Source: Nectonema munidae
Lineage: Eukaryota > Nematomorpha > Nectonematoida > Nectonematidae
Assembly: GCA_030549495.1 (NCBI GenBank)
Contig: JAUIRK010001052.1
Span: forward strand, 682,001-746,000
DNA length: 64,000 bases
Direction of reading: 5' to 3'
Numbering within the stretch: position 1 is the stretch's first letter; the number at the start of each line of letters is the position of its first letter. The notes below the pieces were generated by a model. The model had not been told where the DNA came from. It was given only the letters and a program-made list of their open reading frames with translations, and did no database searches. Below are positions 27,301 to 38,121 of this stretch, piece by piece. Position numbers and translations under genes: made by a program.

Positions 27301-28729
27301 GGCAGTCACAAATAGGAGGCACTCAAATACAGGCAGGCACAAATAATGGGGCACTCAATCACAAGCAGACACAAACAGGGAGTACATAAACAACATGCAG
27401 CCATAAACAGGGAGCACTTAAACAACATTCAGGCACAAACAGGGAACATTCATACAACAGGATCATTTAACACTCAAACACAAGCAGACCCAAACATGGG
27501 ACACTTAAACTCAGACAGGTAAAAACATAGAGCACTCAAACACAAACAGGGAGCACTTAAACAACATGCAGGCACAAACAGGGAGCACTTAAACAGATTC
27601 AGGCATTTAAAGGGAGCACTTTAACACAGGCAAGCACCAACAGAGGGCATTCAGACACAGGAAGCACTCAAGTATATACATGCAAAAACAGGGAGCACTC
27701 AAACACTGTCAGGAACAAACGACGAGCACTCAAGGCCATACAGGCAAAAACAGGGAGCACTCAAACACAGGCAGTAACAAACAACGAGAACTCAATCAAC
27801 AGGAAGCACTCAAAAACATTCACAAACAAGTAGCACTTAAACTCAGGTAGGACTTAAACAATAGGCAAACAGAAACAGGGAGCACTTAAACATATGCAGG
27901 TTCAAACAGGAGAACCCAACACAGGCAGGCACAAAGAGGGAGCATTTAAATAGAGCCAGACACAAAAAGGGAGCACTTTAACACAGGCAAGCACAAACAG
28001 GGGGCACTATAACACAGGCAGACACAAACAAGGAGCACTCAAACACAGGCAGGCTCAAAAGGGAGCACTCAAACACAGACAGGCTCAAACAGGGATACCC
28101 AACACACGCAGGCACAAACAGGGTGAATTTAAACACAGGCATGCACAAACAGGGAGCACTTAAACAGAGACAGGCACAAACAGGGAGCACTTAAACAGAG
28201 ACAGGCACAAAAAGGGAGCACTTAAACAGAGACAGGCACAAAAAGGGAGCACTTTAACACAGGCAAGCAATAACAGAAGGCATTCAAACACAGGAAGGCA
28301 CAAGCAGGCAAAAACAGGAGGCACTCAAACATGGGGCACTATAACACAGGAAGACACAAAAAAGGAGCACTTAACCACTGGCAAGTTCAAACAGGGGGCT
28401 CTCTAACACAGGCAGGCACAAACAGGGAGGACTTAAACACATGCAGGCACACACAGGGAACACTTACACACGTAAGCACACACAGGGAGCACTTAAACAG
28501 ATTCAAGCACAAAAAGGGAGCACTTTAACACAGGTAAGCACCAAAAGGGGCCACTCAAACACAGGAACGGACAAACAAGGAAGACTCAAACACAGGCAGG
28601 CACAAAAAGGAGGCACTCAAACACAGGCAAGCACAAATATGTGGCACTCAAACACAAGCAGACACAAACAGGGAGCACTTAAACAACAGACCGGCAAAAA
28701 CAGGAGGCACTCAAACAGAGGTAGGCACA

Positions 28730-30130
28730 AACATGAGGCACAATAACACATGCAGACACAAATAAGGAGCACTCAAGAACAGGTAGGCTCAAAAAGGGAG
28801 CACTCAACCACAGGCAGGCACAAACAGGGAGGACTTAAACACAGGCAGGCACAAAGAGGGAACACTCACACACGCAAGAACAAACAGGGAGCACTTAAAC
28901 AGATTTAGGCACAAAAAGGGAGCACTTTAACACAGGTAACACCAACAGGGGCCACTCAAACAAAGAACGCACAAACAAGGAAGACTCAAACACAGGCAGG
29001 CACAAAAAGGAGGCACTCAAACACAGGCAGGCACAAATATATGGCACTCAAACACAAGCAGACACAAACAGGGAGCGCTTAAACAACAGACCGGCAAAAA
29101 CAGGAGGCACTCAAACAGAGGTAGGCACAAACATGAGGCACAATAACACATGCAGACACAAATAAGGAGCACTCAAGAACAGGTAGGCTCAAAAAGGGAG
29201 CACTCAACCACAGGCAGGCACAAACAGGGAGGACTTAAACACAGGCAGGCACAAAGAGTGAACACTCACACACGCAAGAACAAACAGGGAGCACTTAAAC
29301 AGATTTAGGCACAAAAAGGGAGCACTTTAACACAGGTAACACAAATAGGGGCCACTCAAACAAGGAAGACTCAAACACAGGCAGGCACAAAAAGGAGGCA
29401 CTCAAACACAGGCAGGCGCAAATATGGGGCACTCAAACACAAGGAGACACAAACAACGAGTACTCAAACAACAGGCAGGCAGAAACAGGAGGCGCTCAAA
29501 AGAGGCAGGCACAAACATGAGGCACAATAACACATGCAGACACAAATAAGGAGCACTCAAGAACAGGTAGGCTTAAAAAGGGAGCACTCAACCACAGGCA
29601 GGCACAAACAGGGAGGACTTAAACACAGGCATGCACAAAGAGGGAACACTCACACACGCAAGAACAAACAGGGAGCACTTAAACAGATTTAGGCACAAAA
29701 AGGGAGCACTTTAACACAGGTAACACCAACAGGGGCCACTCAAACAAAGGAACGCACAAACAAGGAAGACTCAAACACTGGCAGGCACAAAAAGGAGGCA
29801 CTCAAACACAAGCAGACACAAACAGGGAGCACTTAAACAACAGACCGGCAAAAACAGGAGGCACTCAAACAGAGGTAGGCACAAACATGAGGCACAATAA
29901 CACATGCAGACACAAATAAGGAGCACTCAAGAACAGGTAGGCTCAAAAAGGGAGCACTCAACCACAGGCAGGCACAAACAGGGAGGACTTAAACACAGGC
30001 AGGCACAAAGAGGGAGCACTTACACACGCAAGAACAAACAGGGAGCACTTTAACACAGGTAACACCAACAGGGGCCACTCAAACAAAGGAACGCACAAAC
30101 AAGGAAGACTCAAACACAGGCAGGCATAAA
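28730..30130. repeat. Four tandem copies of a 370-400-bp sub-repeat within the satellite
   Basis: The phrase AATAAGGAGCACTCAAGAAC recurs at about 28761, 29161, 29545 and 29915, so the spacings are about 400, 384 and 370 bp. These equal 12-13 basic units each. The copies are very similar and distinct from the 3-kb repeat, marking a recent local amplification. Confidence 0.85.
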
Positions 30131-32554
30131 AAGGAGGCACTCAAACACAGGCAGGCACAAATATATGGCACTCAAACACAAGCAGACACAAACAGGGAGC
30201 ACTTAAACAACATGCAGGCAAAAACAAGAGGCACACAAACATGAGGCACTATAACACAGGCAGGCACAAACAAGGAGGCCTTAAACACAGGCTGGCACAA
30301 ACAGGGAACACTTAAACACATACAAGCACAAACAAGGAGCATTTAAACACAGGTTGGAGTCAAATAATAGGCAAGCAGAAACAGAGAGCACTTAAAGAAA
30401 GGCAGGCACCAACAGGGGGCACTCAAACACAGGCAGGCTCAAACGGGAAGAACCCAACACACGCACTCACAAACAGGGTGGACTTAAACACAGGAAGGCA
30501 AAACAGGGAGCACTTTAATAGGGACAGGCACAAAAAGGGAGCACTTAAATAGGGACAGGCATAAAAAGGGAGCACTTTAACACAGACAATAACCAACAGG
30601 GGGCATTCAAACACAGGAAGGCACTATAACACAGGCAGACACAAACAAGGAGCACTCAAACACAGGCAGATTCAAACAGGAAGCACTCAAACAAGGAGAA
30701 CTTAAACACAGGCAAGCACAAACAGGGAACACTTACATACGTAAACACAAACAGAGAGCACTTAAACAGATTCGGGCACAAAAAGGGAGCACTTTAACAC
30801 AGGTAAGCACCAACAAGGTCCACTCAAACACAGGAACGCACAAACAAGGAGGAATCAAACACAGGCAGGCACAAAAAGGAGGCACTCAATCACAGGCAGG
30901 CGCAAATATGGGGCACTCAAACACAAGGAGACACAAACAAGGAGCACTCAAACAACATGCAGGCAGAAATAGGAGGCGCTCAAACAGAGGCAGGCATAAA
31001 CATGAGGCACTATAACACAGGCAGACACAAACAAGGTGCACTCAAACACAGGCAGGCTCAAAAAGGGACACTTAAACATAGGCAGGCACAAACAGGGAGG
31101 ACTTAAACACAGGCTTGCACAAACAGGAAGCACTCAAACACAAGCACACTAAAACAGGAGGCACTCAAACAGAGGCAGGCACAAACATGGGGTACTATAA
31201 CACAGACAGACAAACAAGGAGCACTCAAACGCAGGCAGGCTCAAACAGGGAGTACTTTAACCCAGGCAAGCACCAACAGGGGGCACTCAAACACAGGAAG
31301 CACTCAAACACAAGCTTGCAAAAACAGGGAGCACTTAAACAGATTCAGGCACAAAAAGGGAGCATTTTAACACGAGCAAGCACCAACAGAGGGCACTCAA
31401 ACAAAGGAAGACATAACTAGGAAGCACTGAAACACATTCAGGCAAAACAGAGAGCACTCAAACACAGCCAGGAATAAACAACGAGCACTCAATAAGCAGG
31501 GAGCACCCAAACAGAGTCAGGAACAAACAAGGAACACTTAAACACAGGTAGGACTTAAACAACAGGCAAGCAGAAACAAGGAGCACTTAAACACAGGCAG
31601 GCACCAACAGGGGGTACTCAAACACAGAAACGCACAAACAATGAGGACTCAAACAAAGGCAGGCACAAACAGGAGGCACTCAAACACAGGCAGGCACAAA
31701 TATGGGGCACTAAAACACAGGCAGACACAAACAGAAGGCACTCAAACACAGACAAGCTCAAACAGGGAGCACTTTAACACAGGCAAGCACCAACAGGGGG
31801 CACTCAATCACAGGAAGGCACAAACAGGAAGCACTCAAACACAAGCAGGCAAAAACAGAAGGCACTCAAAAAGTGGCAGTCACAAACATGGAGTACTATT
31901 ACACAGACAGACAAACAAGGAGCACTCAAACACAGGCAGACACAAACAAGGAGCACTCAAACACAGGCAGGCACAAACAGGGACGACTTAAACACAGGGT
32001 GGCACAAACAGGGAACACTTAAACACATGCAAGCACAAACAGGGAGCATTTAAACAGATTCAGGCACAAAAAGGGAACATTTAACACTGACAAGCACCAA
32101 CAGAGGGCACTCAAACACAGGAAGGCATAACAGGAAGCACTCAAGCACATACAGGCAAAAACAGGGAGCAGTCAAACACAGTCAGGAACAAACGACTAGC
32201 ACTCAATCAACAGGGAACACCCAAACACGATCAGGCACAAACAAGGAGCACTTAGGGCTTAAACGATAGGTAAGCAGAAACAGGGGGCACTCGAACACAG
32301 GAAGCACTCAAACACAAGCACGCTAAAACAGGAGGCACTCAAACAGAGGCAGGAACAAGGGCACTTATACAACAGGCAGCCACAAATAGAGAGCACTCAA
32401 ACACAACCAGGCAGAAACAGGAAGCACCCTAACACAGGGAACACTCAAACCAAGATAGACACAAACATGGAGCACTCAAACACAGGTCAACACAAAGAGT
32501 ATGCACTCAAACACAGACAAGCACAAACATGGAACACTCAAACACAGGTAGGCA

Positions 32555-32777
32555 CAGTCAGAGAGGGTGCGGTGAAAAAAAGGGATTTAAAAGGAATGAA
32601 TATGCCTTTCAAGGGGGAGAACAAAAGAAAAAAAAAGGGATTTCAAGTGGGTGAAAAAGTATTTCAATTGTCTATGCCCACCCGCAGCCACTAAATGCCA
32701 GTTCAAACATTATAGTTTGAACCCAAAAGTAAAATTGATGAGGTTTCAATCACCGAAAACTGTCTTTCACACAGTGT
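32555..32777. repeat. Array-end flank, copy 2, left half
   Basis: Same sequence as 16285-16506, ending in the LINE-A target CACACAGTGT at 32768-32777. The matching right half continues at 42089, beyond LINE-A. Open frames here are short and not conserved between the two flank copies. Confidence 0.9.
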
Positions 32778-32947
32778 CATTTCAATTTTCAATTTTCGAT
32801 TTGCTCTATATTAACATGGACGTTTGCCAAACTTTGTCGCATAACTAGTTGCTTCTTTGTAAATCTCTTTTTCTCATTTCGGATTTCTCTTTCTTCGTCT
32901 TTATTAATAATTTATACTTTATCTTAACTTATATTTTATAATTTTTT

Positions 32948-33594
32948 ATGGAAACCGATGACCAATTTTCTCCTACACTTAAACGTACTAGTTATAGACT
33001 GCAATTCGTGTAATTCAAATTTAATCACATCCCTAATCTCTCTCGAACTAAAGTATTTGAACCAAATTGATTGTACGAAAGACCATAATTTATCAAATCT
33101 CATTAAGAATATTTTTTGTGATATAAAAGATGTCATTATTGATAAGTTTGAATCAATGTCGAATGAACCTAAAACTAGAATTACAGATTCTTAGAGTGTT
33201 AGCTACGCTGATGTTGTCAAATCCTACAATAGTATTTCTAAAATTTCATTTTCCAATACTAACTCTATTAAAGTTAAAATTAACACTGTAAACCCCAATC
33301 ACCAAAATGTACAAGAAATTAAAAGTAATCTAGTTTCTACTATTAACCCCTCACTTAATGGAATTCAAATTAATACTTTAAAAATTAATAACAATGGCAC
33401 TGCCATCGTCAAACTTGAAAAAGAGTCTGACAAAAAAAGAGCTTCAGATATTTTAAAATCCAAGTTCGATGTTTTAGATTTTAAGTCTTACAAGCCACGA
33501 TTTATTATTAAAAATATCCCTAAGTATATTCAAGAAAACGATTTTGTTGACTCTTTAAACACTTGTAACTATAAAATCATTAAACTTGGAGGTA
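32948..33594 (+). pseudogene. LINE-A ORF1, 5' part (gag-like RNA-binding protein)
   Basis: The likely start is ATG at 32948, giving METDDQFSPTLKRT. Translation must change frame near 32990 and meets a TAG at about 33193. Beyond it the frame continues with SVSYADVVKSYNS, a phrase like those seen in ORF1 proteins of this LINE group. The part before the break (FIIKNIPKYIQENDFV..) is the region that precedes the zinc knuckles in ORF1 proteins. The reading frame is interrupted by LINE-B after IIKLGG and resumes at 37709. It would act in the ribonucleoprotein that carries the element RNA. Family assignment is firm, function inferred from family. Confidence 0.8.
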
Positions 33595-33727
33595 GGTAGG
33601 TAGGTAGGTGGATTTCAAAGCACTTTCCAGCGTGAGCTGATATGCTCGCGTAAGCTTGAGAGTTGGTTAAGGAAGATGCAGATGTTGGTAGAGATAGGTT
33701 GTCCTAAAAGTAGAAGAGAAAAGCAGA

Positions 33728-36700
33728 TTAGTTTGTTATAGGGTTATCGACGGTGGTGAAAGTTGTTTCAATGGTGTCAATGAGGGTTGCTAGGGATTTT
33801 AGTAGTGTTAGGTGTAACAGAAGATCTGAGAGTGTTGTTGGAGATCTGTTAAGTAAAGAAAGGCAGCGAAATAGAAGATCTTGGCGATGATAAGAGAAGA
33901 TTTGACATGTGAATATGAGGTGGTATGGCGTTTCTATTGTGTCGCATCCGAAACGACAGTATGGATTTTCGCTTACTTTAATTCGGAAAAGATATGCTTT
34001 GCATGAGCAATGGCCTGATAGCCAACGAATGGTTGAACGAGGTGGTGTAAATTTTTTGTTTTTGAAAGTTGTGTGAATTGTGCTGATGTGTGGTAAAGAG
34101 GAGATTAGTGCATTTTGAGATGAAGATATGGACATCTGCCATTCTTCTAGAGTGGATAAGTGAATGTGTGTTAGAAAGGTTTTGAGCGGTAGGGAGTTGA
34201 GAGGAATGTGGGAGGTTAGGTGTAAGTTTGAGGCTAAGTAGTCTACGAGGGAGTTTTCTGGTATGTTTAGATGAGCAGGGCACCAACATAGGTGTATGTG
34301 GAAATGTTTTGTAAGATTAATTAAGGAGGCGAGTTAAAAGGAGGGAAATGGGATGTTGTGTGATAGAGAGAGATCGTTGATTATGTTTTGTGCATCGGTA
34401 TAGAAATGGATGGTAGTAAAGTGGGGAAGAAAGTGGTTAATGTTGTTAGTGATCGTAGTGCAGGCGTGTAAAAGGCTAAAGATTTCGCATTCGAGGATTG
34501 AGAGTAGAGGATTTAATTGGGATCGATGGGTGTAAAAGGGGCTAGTGGAAGAGCCTTTGAAGAAGGCGTAAGCAAAGGAGGTACTTAGGGACTTCTTTGA
34601 GGCGTCTGTGAAGATGCGTAGGGAGGTTGGTGAAGAAGTAGAGCGAAGGTATGAAATTGATTGTTTTGCAAAAAATTTGTTTTTGCATATGGATGTTTTG
34701 AGAGGGTTTTGTGCAGATGGGTGAGTTAAAAGAGATGGGTGTATCGAGGGATGAACTAGGTAGTTAGCAATATTTGGAGCGTATTTTGCTAATAGATGTG
34801 AGTAGAAAGAATAGGATGGAGTATTGTGGTGGGGTGTGATCGGATGAAATGGGGGAATTAAGTTGTTGTATGTCAAGATGAAGCGCTTAATAATAGTTTT
34901 TTTAAGTTGAAGTTGTAATGGTAGGGTGTTAGTTAGAATTTCTAGGCATTGTGTGGAAGTAGTACGATATGCGTTGGTGATGCAAAGTAGACAGAGACGG
35001 TGTATCTTGTTAAGAAAATGTATGGTTGTGGGGTGTTTTAAGGAGATGCCCCAGGAAAGAATTCCGTATTGAATTACTGGTAGGATTAAGGATATGTATA
35101 TGTATTTGGTGTGTTTGGGACGGAGGCCCCATTTATAAGAGATAGCGTTTTTAAGTGAAAAAAGGGTGACTGAGAGTTTTTGGTATATTTTTTTAAAGTG
35201 TATTGAAAATTTTAGGTTGGACTGAAGGTTTAGTCCTAGATATTTGATAGTCTTTGATGCAGTTATAGAAGTAGAAGTATTTAAATGAAGGGGTAAATGT
35301 TCTATGCGTCTGCGTGTAAAGTGAATGAGGTTTGTTTTGCTGGAGTTAAAGAATATCTTATGTGTGTTTGCTCTTTCTTGTAGCCTTAGTAGAAATGAAG
35401 AGGATTTGGTGAGGTTTTCTTGTTGAGAATAACTGGTGAAGGTGAATAATATGTCGTCTGAAAAACATTGGGAGAAATCAGTGTTGGTGTGGATTAGATC
35501 GAGAAGCGGGTCTATGAGAACTAGCCAGAGGATATCAGAAAGACATCCTCCTTGGGGAGTCGAGAGGGTTAGCTTATGGATGCAAAGGGAAGCGCGATGT
35601 CGGAAAATGAGACAGCGGTTTGAAAGGTATGAGCTTATAAATTTGATGATGTAAGGAGGAAATGATTTGTGTGCAAGGTTAGTGATGATGGCGGGATGCC
35701 AGGCTGAGTTGAAAGCGTTGTTTATGTCTAAGAAGATTGTAGAAGAAATTTTCTGAGTAGAAAGAGAAGAGTCAAGGTAGGTGGTTAGACGCGATAGTAC
35801 TGTTTCCGTATTTTTGTTGGGAAGGTATGCAAATTGCGTGTGATGAATGAGATTACGGGATAGGATGTAGTGGACTAGACGTTTGCGAATGATTTTTTCG
35901 AAAAGTTTGCCTAGTATGGGTAGTAGAGTGATTGGTCGCCAATTTTGAATGAGGCTTGAATCTTTATTGGGTTTAGGAATGAGTATGAGTTTGCCGATTT
36001 TCCAAACGTTGGGGAAATGTGAATGAGTAAGGCATGCATTGAAAATAAGGAGTAAATGTTTGTTTAGAATGTGTATTGATTTTTTAACATGTTTGGGTGA
36101 TATATGGTCGTAGCTAGATGAGGCATTTGTTTTAAGAGCGTTTACTGCTATGTTTAATTCATTTAGTGTGATTGGAGGAAAAATAGGGTTTTGGATGGAG
36201 TGAATGATGTTTTTAGAGTGTTCTCGAATTGTGTGGTGAAAGGGGAGATCAGAAGAGGGAGAGTCGGGGGGAAAGATTGTCGATAGAAATGGAGGGTTGT
36301 AGTGTGTTGTATGATCGGATGAGCAGGGAAGTATTGTTTCGGGGAGAATAGAAGGTTTTTTCTTTTTAGTTAGCCTATTGATGATGTTCCATGGGTTGTT
36401 TGAGTGTTGGCTGTGAATTTTACCCATGAGTTCTTTTTAGCTTGAAGTATTGCCTGTTTGTATTCTTTTTTAACAGTAGAATGGATTGAGATGATTAAGG
36501 GAGTAGGAGATTTTCGTAGGGTTTTGATAATTCGTTTTAGATTGTTTTTTATTGCATTCAACTCGGGTGTCCAGAAATAGGCATGTTTTCTTTTAGGAAA
36601 TGGGTTGATAGGAGTGGAGGATAAGATGGAATGTGAGACATGATCATTGAGAGATAGTGCTGCTTTATCGATGTAAGTGGGAGAGGAGAGGGATGTTAAT

Positions 36701-37461
36701 GTAGGGAGTGAGTTGTTGAGAATGTTGAGATATGTAAGCCAGTGAGTGGTGTTCTTTTTTATAATGTTGTTAAAGTTTTTGATGGTTGTAGTGTTTATGT
36801 GAAGTTGAAATGTTATGAAGGCGTGATCTGAAGCTGATGGGATGTCTGAGATTGACCAATTGGATATTAGATTGAGAGTATTTGAAGTGGTTATTGTGAG
36901 GTCAATGTGAGAGGTGTATTGTTCGTTGTTACAAGAGCGTTGGTATGTAGGGTTTTTAGATTTGTCAGCGAGATATAGGTTGTTCGAACATAAGAAATTG
37001 ATGACTTGTTGTCCTCGTGGGTTTTCTTTGTGGTCCCAGATGTATGATCGAGCGTTGCAATCAGTTGAGATGATTAAATGATATGTAGACGGGAGTGTGG
37101 ATGTTGCAAGTGTTAGTGATTGGGAGAAATCAGAGGGGATGGCTATTGGGTGTGAGGGAGGAGAGTAAAGAGTTGCGAAAAGAAGAGGGTGAGGTTTGGT
37201 GTGAACAAGAACAAAGTAAAAATTGTTGGAAGAGAATCGTGGTAATAGTGTGTGGTGAACGGTTGATTTTATGTAGATGCATGCTGAATAACAGGATAAA
37301 GGTGACGTGTGATATAGTAAATAATTTGGTATAATAGAAGAGAGGTTTGGATATGGTTCGTTAATAGATATTACATCAAAAAATTTTGAAATTAGAATGT
37401 TATATAGGTTTGTCCAAGCGGCATTAGAGTGGTTGAGGTTAATGTGGAGAAAATTTAGCAT
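33728..37461 (-). pseudogene. LINE-B ORF2: endonuclease, reverse transcriptase, RNase H, Cys/His end motif
   Basis: ATG at 37461 overlaps the ORF1 stop (ATGCTAA). Residues 1-220 form an AP-type endonuclease with the expected catalytic residues: N in HINLN (about 8-10), E35 in NEPY, D134 and N136 in TDCNAR, and SDH at 211-213. The frame changes near 36420 and reverse transcriptase follows, with NWRPITLLP, FLDINNAFNSAWH, STPQGG and a CFSDDI catalytic motif near 35455. RNase H shows FTDAS, an E in LECEIF and FYTDAQ. A TAA stop at 34334 interrupts it just before the last RNase H motif, CWCPAHLNIPENSLVDYLA. The protein ends with a C-x3-C-x7-H-x4-C motif (CRFGCDTIETPYH..C). With two breaks it is not functional. 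It would nick target DNA and copy the element RNA at the nick. Confidence 0.9.
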
Positions 37462-37693
37462 AGGAATTTGCTTATTAGAAGGTTATGTTGATTTTGGATG
37501 TGTTGTGTGTGTTTAATTTGGAATTCGCAATGTTTGGATGTAGCGTTGTGGTGATTGTGACAATTAAAGCATGAGAGTTTTGTCGAATCATTTTTGAAGA
37601 TGCATTCCGATATAGAGTGGCCTCGATTTCCGCAGTGATCGCAATTTGGTGATGCAGCTTTGCATTTGTTCGTTGAGTGATTGTGTTTTAGAC
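37455..37693 (-). pseudogene. LINE-B ORF1, 3' remnant with zinc knuckles
   Basis: The minus-strand frame opens at the truncation point with CLKHNHSTNKC, the rest of a first CCHC knuckle whose first cysteine was lost. It then shows CDHCGNRGHSISEC (C-x2-C-x4-H-x4-C) and a third knuckle CFNCHNHHNATSKHC (C-x2-C-x3-H-x6-C). It ends FLC-stop, the stop overlapping the ORF2 start. The three-knuckle layout is the same as in LINE-A ORF1, so the two elements are related. Confidence 0.85.
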
Positions 37694-37708
37694 AAAAACT
37701 TGGAGGTA

Positions 37709-38121
37709 TTAAACTAATTAAATTAATTCAAACAAAAAATAAAGTGTTTAATTTAGCTATAATTGAACCGAACTCCCCTAATGTTGCAAAGTTTTTGTCT
37801 TCGAATAGTACTTTATTTTGTTGTTACAGTGCTCTTCCTATTGATCTTATGTACAGAAAAGTTGTTACATGTAACACATGCGGAAAATTTGGCCACTCTG
37901 ACACCTACTGCCATGCTAAAAATCCTAAATGTCCAAAATGTAACACACTTGGACATAAATTAGTCGAGTGTAAATCTCCAAACATAAAATGCCCCCATTG
38001 CAATGGTTCCCATATGTACAACAACACGAACTGCCCCACTTATCTTAAAAAGCAAGCTTTTCTCAAGGATTTATCTAATAGTAATCTCAAAGCTTTCATT
38101 ACTACTCCTGAATGCCCTTGA
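37709..38121 (+). pseudogene. LINE-A ORF1, 3' part with three CCHC zinc knuckles
   Basis: The ORF1 frame picks up right after the LINE-B target duplication (IKLIKLIQTKNK..), so the two parts were contiguous before LINE-B arrived. The frame carries CNTCGKFGHSDTYC and CPKCNTLGHKLVEC, both C-x2-C-x4-H-x4-C, and CPHCNGSHMYNNTNC, C-x2-C-x3-H-x6-C. These bind nucleic acid in gag-like ORF1 proteins. The stop TGA at 38119-38121 lies inside the ORF2 start region, an overlap of 10 bases (ATGCCCTTGA). The same overlap style occurs in LINE-B, suggesting coupled translation. Confidence 0.88.

Larger units (their letters stand above)
17488..32554. repeat. 31-bp satellite array, block B
   Basis: A second run of about 15 kb of the same T-poor 31-bp satellite in the same orientation. 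It carries the same unit variants and the same 3-kb higher-order landmark (near 17525 and at 20200, 23820 and 27346), but the order of larger segments is a patchwork of segments also found in block A. It ends at the same flank sequence as block A, at 32555. Frames of up to 141 codons inside either array are repeat by-products. Confidence 0.97.
33595..37695 (-). mobile_element. LINE-B: 5'-truncated non-LTR retrotransposon nested in LINE-A
   Basis: The insertion is flanked by a 13-bp target duplication AAACTTGGAGGTA (33582-33594 and 37696-37708). Its 3' end lies on the left and finishes in TACC repeats, which appear as GGTAGGTAGG on the plus strand. Its 5' end begins inside the first zinc knuckle of ORF1, so it is truncated. 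It carries the ORF1 tail and a nearly complete ORF2 with only one frame change and one premature stop. It is younger than LINE-A, as nesting requires and the lower damage confirms. Confidence 0.93.

Noticed and set aside
1-32554. Dozens of 60-141-codon frames in the satellite, Gln/Thr/His/Lys-rich on plus and Cys/Leu/Val-rich on minus
   Set aside because: They follow a 31-bp repeat that is not a multiple of three, so every frame is cycled and peptides repeat every 31 residues. Lengths depend on where a CTTAAA variant creates a stop. No start context, splice pattern or codon preference supports a silk- or mucin-like gene.
1-32554. Resemblance to a CRISPR array
   Set aside because: Units are contiguous and degenerate, with no unique spacers, and the context is eukaryotic.
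34334-37461. LINE-B as a still active element
   Set aside because: It is truncated in ORF1 and ORF2 has a frame change and a premature stop, so it can no longer move by itself.
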